A stretch of 64,000 nucleotides of DNA from Rosa chinensis (lineage: Eukaryota; Streptophyta; Magnoliopsida; Rosales; Rosaceae). The notes beneath the pieces are model-generated. The model worked only from the letters and a program-made list of their open reading frames with translations. It made no database searches and was not told where the DNA came from. The DNA is taken from positions 45,054,384 through 45,118,383 of the forward strand of contig NC_037093.1 in the NCBI RefSeq assembly GCF_002994745.2. Reading direction: 5' to 3'. Positions 1-11,016 of this stretch are shown in pieces. A program made the position numbers and the translations under genes. Position 1 is the first letter of the stretch, and each line of letters opens with the position of its first letter.

Positions 1-50
1 AAACTAATTGTAAGGAAAAAGAAAGTAAAGCTAGGGTAGCGATTAATTAC

Positions 51-2152
51 AGGCACTTGCACTTGCTCCACAACTGCATTTTTTTTCGGAGTTAAATCAT
101 TTCTAACCTCCTCCTCAATAATCGAGGTTAGTTTGATGTTCAGCTCCCCATCCACAAAGACTTCATTCTCCTCAACTACTTTCTGCTGGTCCTCCCTTAA
201 ATCTAACTTCTTCTTGGCAGTTTTGGTAGCTTCAATTTCAATAGCTTTCAAACCAGCCTTTTCAAGGTGCCTTGAACAGCTGCCTTGGCCAGAGCCTAAA
301 TCATTCAGCGGTGTCACAGGTTTGGGTGAGTCAGCTGGCATCTCTTTCCCATTAACCATCGCTTCTAACTTCTGAAACCTTTCCTCCCAAGCGGCTCTTT
401 CCCTAGCAATTTGTTGCTCCATCTCCAACTCCCATTTGGCTCTTTCCTGAGCAATGATATTTTCTTTCTCTTCTGCTAGTATCTTCTTAACACTTACCCT
501 GACACTATCTTCTACATTTAGCATTTGGCGTTTAGGTAGATGAAAATATGCCGAAGGCTTGACGAAGCCACCAACACCACGTACCCTACCAGGATACTCA
601 GGATTTCCCAATGCCAAAGTCAGAACATCATCTGTTCCTTCAGGGTTGATTTCTCCTTCAAACACTTTCCTCTTCAAACTTTCCTGATATAGACATCAAT
701 CACAGCACACAAAAATTATCCTTAGGATACAAAACCTGGAAAAAAAAAAAGGCAGAACAAGTAATAAACAATTACAAAAAACTGAACTTACAATTTTTTC
801 GACCTTCTTCTTCACTGCTGGCCCTTTGAAGTTGCCGCTCTTGTCTTGCCGGGCCTTTATCCACATCGTAGCACGATCCAATTCTTCAATCGGTATTTTT
901 TCAGCCTATAAATATGAATAGATACGTGTGACATCATGATCAGTTTGGTGTAAACCGAAAAGAATAACAAATATATTGTAAATAGATTTGTAAGACGAAT
1001 ACTGACCAGTTCTTCTTGGAAGTTAACATATCCTTTCCGTGACATTCGATGAGGATACTTATTCTCCTTCCTATTTTTTTTCTGCTTTTCACGGAGTACC
1101 TATAAAGCATATATAGAATTATGCATTATATTTTAGTATCTGCATAAACACTAACTAATAATGCATAAACTGTTCCACAACTGCATTGTCCAAGTATGGT
1201 ATTAGACAAACCTGAAATTGTTGTGAAGTTCTATCAGCCACGAACGTATTCCATTCAGATACCTCAATGGATCGATAATCATCTGGAGGGAACTGTAAAA
1301 GTTCAGGAGAATCCAGATAGGGAATAATGTACCAGTTCGTTAGTTTGCTCTTGAACTCTCTCCATTTATGGCCGGCTGATGTAATCACCAATTTCTTCCA
1401 TTCTTTTGGCACCACATAAGCATCCTACACATTAACGAATACAAAGTATCATAGCTTTAATTACTATTTTTTGAAAAAAAATAAGAATAATGAAATGTAA
1501 ATCAGTGAACAGCTAGCAACAACTTATATATAGACTGATTGTTTACCTGAATACTATTCCAAATCTTGTCTTTTTCATCCAAAGGCACATTTCTCCAATC
1601 ATTTATAGATATTGGGATCTTGGTGCGTGCCAACACCCCAATGTATGACTGCATCTCCTTAGCTGCCTTCCCAATTGGCTCCCCATCAGCATTAGAATTC
1701 ACCTTTAGCTTCTTTCCTCGAATCAGTCGCCTAGTAATTTTATTCATGGTTACCATCCCTCGCTTAAGCAACCTCAATCCACCAGTGATGTTATCATCAT
1801 CATCATCCGAATCCTCTGATGACTTGCTCGTTGCAGACTTATGACCGGACGATGACTTCTTTGCTGCCACAGCCTTCTTGGAATTTCCTGCTTTAGGCGG
1901 TGGCATACTTCTCCTGGCGGACGCATCCTTGCTGGACTGAGTAGCTTTATGTTTTCGCGGACTTCTCCTAGGGAGGGTAGCCTTGTTGGCTTCTGTCAGT
2001 CTTGCTTCAGCTTTCTTGGGGGTAGCAGGTTTACGATTTGGAGAAGTAATAGGTGGTTCAGATACGGTTTTTCTACTACGTTTCATCTGCACCGCCTTTA
2101 TCCTTAAGGCTATAGATCTAGCAACTTTCGATGTGCTTGCAGATGGAGCCAT
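51..2152 (-). CDS. CACTA second protein (Transposase_24 / Ptta-En/Spm family), five exons seen, 3' end outside
   Basis: Exons read from right to left: 1547-2152, 1212-1424, 1007-1099, 792-905 and 51-683; each is a multiple of three and every junction is GT-AG, phase 0. The first exon is a basic Ser/Lys/Pro-rich tail, then the family hallmark LARTKIPISINDWRNVP. Later exons carry KEWKKLVITSAGHKW and the conserved LALGNPEYPGRVRGVGG block, followed by a charged region (roughly 620 residues in view). The last visible exon ends at a GTAATT donor, so the gene continues beyond base 1. In En/Spm the second protein binds subterminal repeats; that role is inferred here. The ATG at 2152 sits three bases after a TGCAG acceptor, so an upstream non-coding exon probably splices to it. 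Confidence 0.8.
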
Positions 2153-2443
2153 AACCTGCAATACACAATAAACAAAGTTAGCCCCATATTATATGTTAAC
2201 AATTAATGTGAATAAACAAATGAAACAAAAACACATAAAACAATGAAATAACAAACACATAAAGCAATGAAATTACAAACACAATGCAACTCAAAATTAA
2301 ACAACACAGAAGACAATGAAATAACTAACATAATTAGAAGTGTTAATATACATGTTTCATCAAACACATCAGTACATATATATAGGCATTCTAAAACAAA
2401 TCAATCACGAACAAACAACTTTCACTAAATGTTTTTTTTTCCC

Positions 2444-5400
2444 TCAGCCACGTTCATTGCAGTCATTTTGCACCCATATTGCTTCATCTCCAGGACGCAT
2501 ATAATTGCTATGCTGATCACCATCTATATTATCAAAAGTCTCGATGGATGGCATTGTTGCTTCAAATGGCTGTTGTTCTACTTCAATATCTTCTAACTCC
2601 TCATCCGAATCAGCCCCTTGATAGTCTCTATCTGGCACCCTTACTACCACTGACCATTGAGCATCGAGGGGATCCTCAATGTAAAATATTTGCTTAACAT
2701 GGCTAGCTAAGACAAAAGCATCATTAAGATGACCTTTCCTATTCAGATTTACCAATGTGAACCCTAGTTCATCTACTTTAATGCCCCTAACATTCTCAAC
2801 CCAATCACATTTAAACAACGGTACCCTAAACTTGTAGTAGTCCAGCTCCCATATTTGTTGTATGACACCATAGAAGTCCATATCATTAGTTTTGGGATTT
2901 TTATCCTTTGCACTAGAAACTTGCATTGCATCAGCCACCAAAAAAACCCCACTGTTTTGCACTGATCGCACATTGTCCCGCTCCTTAGTGTTGAAATCAA
3001 CACCATTAACTTGGTATCCACTAAAGGTCGGCACTACATGATTCGGTCCACTTGACATCCACCTCATTGTTTCCGAAACATTATTGTCCGGAAACTGCAG
3101 TTCATTTGAAACCTTCAAATCAATAATAGATTACATTAGCGTAATGTTGAAATCTTATTTTTTTCAACTTATATATTAACAATCAAGTATATGATCACAT
3201 ACCCTCTCTTTTAACCAGACAGCAAAGGTCTGGTTTTGTTTATCCTTCAGCCACTTTTCATTTTTGGAAAACCTTGGATTGAGAAGCTTCAACAATTCCA
3301 GATGTTCACTGAATATCAAACACACAAAACTCAATAATTTAAGTAACAAAATATTGAATCAATTCATGGACTGTAGGAAAACTGATGATAATTAAAAGTT
3401 TATGACTTACATGAAATAAGGACTTGCATCCTCGGTATTCTGCAATATACACAGATGTGCTTGATGCATCTCCTTGCCATAGACAGAAATCATGGTAGCG
3501 CCTGATAGCGGTTTGGATGCATTACGGGCTCGTGGTTTGGAACTTTCAGGGATTCCAGCAGTAGAAGCATCAGTAAGCATACGTTCAGTGCAAAACTCAA
3601 CAGCCTCTTCGACAATATATGACTCTGCTATGCATCCCTCAGGATGCGTTCGACATCTAACCCACCCTTTAAAGACTTTCATGTACCTCTCGAAGGGGTA
3701 CATCCACCGAAAAAATACTGGACCACAAAGCTGAACTTCTCTTACGAGATGCACAGTTAGATGGATCATAATGTCGAAAAATGAAGGCGGGAAGTACTTC
3801 TCCAATAAGCAAACAGTAACAACCAAGTCTGCTTGCATTTTTTCCAGCTTCGAAACATCGATCACTTTAGCACATATTGCCTTGAAGAAAAGGCAGAAGC
3901 GGATGATCGCATACCTAACCGGCTTCTCAAGAACAGAACGTAAAGCAACAGGAAGAAGAATCTGCATGATAGTGTGACAGTCATGCGATTTCAGACCAGC
4001 AAGTTTTAAATCCTCCATAGAGACAAGATTCCTTACATTTGACGAAAACCTAACAGGAACCGTCATTTCAAAAAAAGAGCCACAAACTATTTTTTTTTCA
4101 CCAAGCATCAAGTTCCAACTAGCTAGAGGTAATTTATCCCTTTTGGCACCAACTTCTGGGTTCAAACCAGACCTAATACCCATCTCCACCATGTCCAAAC
4201 GCGCTGCAACCCCATCCTTTGTCTTCCCGGGAATGTTCAGCAGCGTACCAATGATGGCATCACAACAGTTCTTCTCGATGTGCATGACATCGAGATTATG
4301 TCGTACCGGAATATATTTCCAATACTCTAGTTCAAAGAAGACAGACTTCTTTTTCCAACAAGGTTTGCCTTGGTCTTCAACACCCTTGGCAGGAGGAGAG
4401 CGTTTCTTTTTCCCACACACACAATTCAGACCCTCTACTCTAGCAAACACCTCCTCTCCGGTTAATGGTAGAGGAGGTAGGTCCTCCTCTACGGTGTTGT
4501 CAAAAGCAACAGCCTGTTTCCTATACGGATGATGTCTAGGTAGGAACCTGCGATGCCTCATGAATGCCATTTTTTTACCTCTTTTTAACCTATAAGGTCG
4601 AGTCTGGTCAAGGCAAATTGGACAAGCATTGTATCCTTTAACAATGCTACCAGACAAGTTCCCGTATGCGGGAAAGTCATTAATAGTCCACAGCAGGACC
4701 GCTTTCAATTTGAAGTAGTCCCCTCTTAGTGCATCGTATACTCCCTCAACCCCATCCCACAATACTTTCAGATCATCTATTAATGGCTGCAAGTAGATGT
4801 CGATATCGTTACCAGGTTGCTTTGGTCCCGATATTAACAATGTCAACATCATAAACTTCCTCTTCATACAAAGCCATGGAGGAAGGTTATATGTGACCAG
4901 TATAACTGGCCAACAAGAATACTTGCTGCTTAGAGAACTATGCGGGTTAAATCCATCAGAAGATAGGGCTAGTCTGAGGTTTCTAGGGTCGCTACTGAAT
5001 TCTGGATATTGTTTGTCAAGTAATTCCCAAGTAGGAGAATCAGCTGGGTGTCGCATCATTCCATCTTTCTTTCTACCATACTCATGCCAAGTAAGATTCT
5101 TAGCTGTGTTGGTCGATTGATACATTCGTTTGAACCTTGGGATTGGTGGAAAGTACCATAAAACCTTTGCTGGTATCCCTTCTTTCACAGTTTTATCCCT
5201 ACCCAATTTCCACCTTGAAACACCACAGTTGGGGCAGATAAGAGCATCTGCATGCTGCTGTCTATACAAGATGCAGTCATTAGGACATGCATGAATTTTT
5301 TCATACTCCATCCCTAAAGCACTAAGTGTCTTTTTCGCTTCATACAAAGACAAAGGAACCTGATTCCCTTCAGGAAGCAGACCCCCAATCATGATAAGCA

Positions 5401-5887
5401 TATCTGAATAGCAAGCATCGGTCATTCCATGCTTTGCTTTCAAATTGAAGGTCTGAATCAGACCATTCAACTTGGTTGTCTTCGTACAACCTGGGTACAA
5501 AGGTTGATCCCCATCCTCTACATACTTCAAAAACTCATTAGAGTCTTCGGAAATCTGCTCATCCTCACTTTCTCCAAAGCCCCAATCATTCTCCCCTATC
5601 CCAGGTTCCCAATCTACAGTTTCAGATTCAACTCTATTGTCATTCATAGCAGATGTAGTAGGTTCTCCATGCCACCTCCAATGCTTATAACTCTCATTAA
5701 TACCATTCCAAAATATATGATCCTTAATAACTCCAACAGAAAATCCCTTCGTGTTACTACATTTCAAGCAAGGACAAGAAATCTTGTTTTTGTTATTGGC
5801 ATTAGACTCGGCCAACTTGAGAAACTCTGCTACTCCTAGCTCAAACTTCTTTGACCTTCTATCAGCATGCATCCATGACTTATCCAT
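2444..5887 (-). CDS. TNP2-like CACTA transposase, intact, three exons, about 1083 aa
   Basis: Exons 3411-5887, 3203-3308 and 2444-3112 join in frame through GT-AG introns of 102 and 90 bp and end at a TGA. The protein has the complete family order: transposase-associated domain (residues 1-75, with SCPCLKCSN), a Cys-rich block (ACPNDC and CPNCG, near 190-211), the Transposase_21 core (PGNDIDIYLQPLIDDLKVLW and DFPAYGNLSG), DUF4218 (HDCHTIMQILLPVALR to FERYMKVFKG) and, across the last exon, DUF4216 (VNGVDFNTKERD, IWELDYYKFRVPLFKCDW). No stop or frameshift is visible. It cuts and joins the element ends. The start at 5887 opens the MDKSWM motif usual for the family. The stop lies about 290 bp before the start of the second CACTA gene, on the same strand. 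Confidence 0.92.
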
Positions 5888-8800
5888 CTTAAATATTTAG
5901 GTTCCTTCATATATAACAAAACACACTTAAATATTGTCTCTATGTCAAAGATACCGTTGCTTATACTTTTACTATACAATATACTCATTAAGACTAGTAC
6001 TACTAAGAGTGGTCTTAACACGTACAAATTCATTCACATAGAGCTGCACCAATTACATCGATCCATGACAATTCTAATGATCAGATTTCATTCCATGCTC
6101 AAACTTTTATTATACAAAGTAATACAATATTCTATCAAGAAATAAAAATGAACTTATGATTATACTTAACTAGCTAGCAGTAAACATATAATCATTTTGT
6201 GTAGGCAAAGATATGAACAAAAGGATAATTAGATAGTTGCTAACTACATAATGTATAAAGCACAAACATTGAAAACTCACCAGAAATTTACAGAAAAAAA
6301 GCCTTCTGTTTTTCTCTATACTAGTACTAGCAGTGAGCCTTCCTTCGCAAATCCTTTTGTTCCACCAAGTTTCCCTATCAAGGCCAACAAAACAGAAGAA
6401 ACATGTTACAAAACATAAGAACTATGGCAGTTCCTTTTCATAGTCATGGATCTCATGGGCTTAGCAAGTGCACAAGTATTTTCTACATGGGGCTACACAT
6501 CTAAAAATGACATCCACATAAAGTCATTATACCTGAACAAATTTGTAAAGGCCAAGTATTGACATAAGATCAGCGCCTATAAGCTATAATCCAAAGTCAA
6601 CATAACGCTGCAAAAAAGAGGGGAAAAATATAGAATTAGTTATACCCAAAATATATAAAGGCTATATGCAGGTTAAATACTTAAACATACAAGACAACAA
6701 GATTATAACCAAAAAAATACAAGACAACAAGATTTAAACAAATTAAACCTAAATTAGGCATACATCAAGAGATAAAAGATTGGGAAATTAATTAAGAAAT
6801 GGCTAAATTGTACTTTTGCACTGAAAATAAACCATCCCCAGTACAAATTAAACCTAAATTAGGCATACAACAAGAGATTTCTTTTATAAATTTATCTGTA
6901 CCCTTCTATCATAGCTAGAATCAGTCTTGGAAGACATTTGCAACCTCATTAAATGTTCCTTTCAGTTCGGATGTGAACTGTATTTTTGCAAGTTAATACA
7001 GGCCAAATCAAAGTAGGTGCAGCGTTAAGATAATAAGCTCAGTCTTAAACCAAAAAATAATGGAATAGCCAATTTTGACTGCCATCTAATGCTACTAAAC
7101 TGCTTAGGAAGCTAGCCATTTTACCAGAGCAAACTTTCAAGTTAAAAACACACTAAACAAACCTAGAAAACAGACCTAGACCTGGGCTAATTATTCAGCA
7201 GCAGACGGAACAGGAGAAAGTTCAATCTCAAATATTGACACTATTTTCTCAAATGCACAATTTTGATTTCATAAAACAATTTTTGATAATTATGACAATA
7301 ATTATTGATAAAGCATTTTAAAGGGATTTGATGAAAAACATTAACCATAAACCAAATGGGAAGGAAAAATACTAAGCTCAAGATAATACAGAAAACTATT
7401 AATTGTTATATGTATCACAGATGCAGGGCCACACAGTTTCCTTCTATCTTGTCTTTCCTTGCAAGCATACCTTACTTATACAGAAATGAATCTTTGAAAA
7501 AGTTAAAGAAAAAAACCAGTTTTGGAAATAGTAAATATTGAGGAAAAAGAAAGTACCTTAGCAACGCACTATTACATATTTGAGTATAAATAGACAGAGG
7601 ATCACTCTCAAGTTAAAACTCTGGAACTTTGAGAGCAGCTGTTGTCCTTGCCTTATACCTGTACCATCAAAATTAAAATCATTTCGGAGTTGACAAAGCA
7701 CAAAGAAAAAGTGAATCTGGTTTTAGTAAGCCCCATCACTTACTAACATTACCAATAATTCTCTATGTTAGTTCCAAACGTAATTCGCTATCCCTAATCA
7801 ATAACAGACCCATATCAATTTTCCAACCAAAAAAAATCAAAAAATCTCACCCAAGGTCGTATTCTCTGTAAAGCCTCCAATGAGACATACTCACACCAGT
7901 CAAATATTATACTACTACAACCCAATACCTAATATGGAAAAGAATTGCAGAAATAGTGAGCAGTTAAGATTTATATATAATAATGCAACCATAGCTATCA
8001 CTCTGTGCATTCACATGATCCACAGATATGGAAAATCCTCAAATTACAGGGACACAAAGGACTGGGGACTCAGTTTTAGATCAGAATGCATTTGCACCGT
8101 TAAGAAAGGAACAATATAGTCTGCCATTTCCCCAGTGTTAACAGCACAGTACAAATAATTTAAACTTGGAGAAACAAGTGGTATCCATTATCCATCTTTA
8201 AGAGATATTTAATCCATATCTAGAATGCAAAACAAGTAAATATGATTAAACTAAAAATTGAACTCCATAGCTTCACCCTTTAGTCATATACTTTTCCTAA
8301 GAAATTCAAGAGAGCAAAATTCTACAAAATATGTCAAGGCTGGAACTTTCCATCCATTTGTAGCAAATATAACAAATCTTCCATCAGAAAACTAAGATCC
8401 AGTTGGATCTTCCAATGAATCAGTACCAGTAAAAGAAAGGTAGTTAAAGGAAAAACCGCTCTCTTTCTCAAGTATTCAGCAAATATAACACCCTCACTCA
8501 AGAATTTTCTTTCTTCTTCTTCTTTTGATAACCACCATGAGTTAAAATTTCACTAGATTGAACCAAAAGAAGACAACTCTTCCCTTCAAGTTACAATTTC
8601 TCCAGTACCAATCCCTCCCCCCAAAAAAGAACGATGCAACCTAAACGATTACCCCACAAATCAATCGGATTATTTACAAACCAAATCATACAATACGATC
8701 ATTCATAAGTAAGTTGGAGGGATCCAACATACAGAATCAAAGCCAATACTTGAGTCCAGAATCAATAGCTTACCCACCCCATAGTCTTTAGCTGTGAATT

Positions 8801-9700
8801 TCTCTTCCATTTCTTCCAAAATCACCCTCCACCTTCTCGCCCAAATCAGACACAAACCCAACACTCTCTCACAAAAACACCAAATCAGACACAAACCCAA
8901 CACTCTCTCACAAAAACCCAACAAATAAGTGCTTAACCGAACAGAAATGCACATAACAATGAAATGAAAGAGTTGAAAAACCAAAACGGTTATGTATAAT
9001 AATGGAAAAGATGAGAGACAGACAAAAAAATAAATCAAACAAATTCAAACCCATCAAAGAATACCTAGGATGATCAGTTTACTCAATTTCTGTTGGAATT
9101 GAGCATCAATTTCTTCCCGTCTCCCTCTTCTTCTTCTCTTCTTCCTCCTCTTCTTCTTCTTTTCTTTTCGTCTGTTTCAACAAAATTCCAAAGCAAACTA
9201 ACACCAAGACAAGAGTCAATGAACCTTCACCGTTCCGCCGCCGTCTACTGTCAAGGAGGGTGACACAGAGAGAGAGAATGAGTGAGAGAGAGAGAGAGAG
9301 AGAGATTTGGGTTTTCAGTAATCGGAACACCGAATCGAGGATAAAAGGAAAAATGATATTCAATCGCCCCATCCCCAAATAGAAACAAAAAAAACCGAAT
9401 CGAAATCAAACACTAAAATCGATTGAACCCAGTTGAAACCCAAAACTAAAAAACGATTGAAACCCTAAGTTGCTTACCAATATCCGAATCGAAAATAGCT
9501 CTACTAGTCGCTGCAGAGCTCCATTAATCTGGAGGTGAAAGCCGAAGTAGAGACTAAGGTTGATGAAGAAAGTCAGAAGATGAAGGAGAGAGTGAGAATC
9601 GAGATATGATAGAGCTAACTGAGAAGGAGAGAGCGAGGTTGGTGTTTGGGCTTTTGCGGCCGGGTTAACGTTCTAGGTCGAGCTGAGAGATCTAGTACGT
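5888..9700 (-). other. Non-coding leader of the CACTA element, probable 5' UTR exon(s) and introns
   Basis: No coding region is supported in this 3.8 kb. Read on the minus strand, the stretch near 9480-9660 is CT-rich like a plant 5' UTR and ends in a good donor (TTGGTAAGC near 9475), suggesting a non-coding first exon spliced to the transposase exons. A (GA)n run lies at about 9269-9305. The rest is AT-rich without recognisable structure. Confidence 0.4.
8842..8919. repeat. 39-bp tandem duplication inside the CACTA leader
   Basis: Two adjacent copies of a 39-bp unit begin at 8842 and 8881 (CAAATCAGACACAAACCCAA start). They are almost identical and lie in the non-coding leader. Confidence 0.7.
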
Positions 9701-9909
9701 GATGACAAGGCTAGGACAGATCGAAAGTGACTTAATTGCGAGGGATATATGTCAAATAGCACAAGTCAAAATAACTTGGGAAATTTTAAAACAATCCCCA
9801 CATTTAGACAACATTTAAATGTTGTCTGAATGTCACAATATTTTCTAGTCAAATAGGGCGTGGCTATTTGAGAGGGAAAAGACTCGGTCAACTTTTGATA
9901 TTCCCTCCA

Positions 9910-10051
9910 AATTTGAGATAGGAAATCACCACTTTCTACAACTACACAAATGTGTCGTCTGAATGCTCACCATTTATCCAAATTTGAGATAGGAAATCAC
10001 CACCTTCTACAACTACACAAATGTGTCGTCTGAATGCTCACCATTTTTCCA
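9910..10051. repeat. 71-bp direct repeat in the subterminal region of the CACTA element
   Basis: Two copies (9910-9980, 9981-10051) of a unit containing AATTTGAGATAGGAAATCAC and GTGTCGTCTGAATGCTC differ at a few bases. Each carries one subterminal GTCGTCTGAA motif, so the duplication doubles the candidate transposase-binding sites. A palindrome (GACAACATTTAAATGTTGTC, about 9808-9828) lies just inward. Confidence 0.75.
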
Positions 10052-10212
10052 AATTAAACCAGTATGGTTTAAGTGTATATTCAGACAACAGAAAAAAAAA
10101 TTATGTCGTCTGAAAAACTCAGACGACATAAAACAAAACTTATGTCGTCTGAGGTGTGTCGTCTGAAGGCTTTTTTGGCATAGTGTATATAACAATTATG
10201 ACTAGCCTTAAT

Positions 10213-10608
10213 TTATGGCTCCCCACTTTTACTCAAATTTGATGGTGATGAAGCTTTGATGCTTGGGTTTTCCATTTGAATCCTTGAGAAATTGATGAAG
10301 TACTTCTATGGTGGAGCAGTGGAGGAATTGAGGAAAGAAGAGAATGAAATTGGAAAGGAAAAATGGTTGTGGTGGTAGTGTGTTCCAGTGAAGAAGAAAG
10401 GATGAAATTGTGGCGTGTGGTTTGGTGTTAGAGAGAAGAAGAGCGGTCTCATGCCGAGAGAGAGAGAGAATAATGGGCTATATAATTGTGGTGGCTGGCT
10501 CTAGAGATAAGGGACGCGTGTCAGTCGCTCAATGATCAAAATGGGAGGAGTTGATCACGTGTTGTACGATCACGAAGAGTAAAAAAAGTAATGGTAAGGC
10601 TGCACGTG
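10213..10608 (-). promoter_or_regulatory. Promoter-like segment with two G-boxes and a TATA box, facing the CACTA terminus
   Basis: On the minus strand the order is G-box CACGTG (10603-10608), G-box CACGTG (10556-10561), TATATA (10479-10484), a CT-rich leader, then an ATG at 10275 opening a 20-codon frame that ends at 10213. The CACTA terminus begins 28 bp further on at 10185. This looks like the promoter and 5' UTR of a gene whose body was separated or lost at the insertion. G-boxes are bound by bHLH and bZIP factors; no expression can be inferred. It could also be an unrelated AT-rich region with chance motifs. Confidence 0.4.
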
Positions 10609-11016
10609 CTTGACATTAATCATGCTTAATTAAACATTAATTAATGCTTAATTAAGTTGTGCTGCTAGCCTTATTACTTGGTTAATTAAGTGATTAATCA
10701 CTTGATTAATTATCTTGATTAATCAAGTTGCATTTCTTTCTTCTTTCTTCAATTTTTTTTGTAATTCTACGGCAACACCGCACACAATATTGTGGTTTCG
10801 GATTCCGCTCCTTCATTAATATTGACTATAGTTGGCCAACATCTACTATTTCGTTCTTTTGTCAGAAACTCTATTTTGCTTAAATTTCGCCTCATTTTCT
10901 TTCAATTTCCATAACTTCCTGCAAAATAAATAAAAGTGTATTAATTACATAATAGTTTGTTTGAAAATTAGCATATTTATAGTGTTTAAGATGCTATTAC
11001 GCGCATAGAAATATGT

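Larger units (their letters stand above)
1..10185 (-). mobile_element. CACTA (En/Spm) DNA transposon, right end and both genes; left end outside the window
   Basis: The right terminus reads, on the minus strand, CACTATGCCAAAAAAGCC from 10185 inward, the CACTA signature. Just inside it lie copies of a subterminal motif, GTCGTCTGA or its complement, in both orientations (about 9950-10170), as expected for transposase-binding repeats. Two minus-strand genes follow: a TNP2-type transposase (2444-5887) and a Transposase_24-type protein (51-2152). The right-hand flank is TAT (10186-10188), a candidate 3-bp target duplication; the left copy is not in the window. All transposase exons are open, so the element may be autonomous and recently active. 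Confidence 0.9.

Noticed and set aside
8703..9378. Small hydrophobic frames in the CACTA leader
   Set aside because: Contain tandem duplication and GA repeats; no family match; probably leader and intron sequence.
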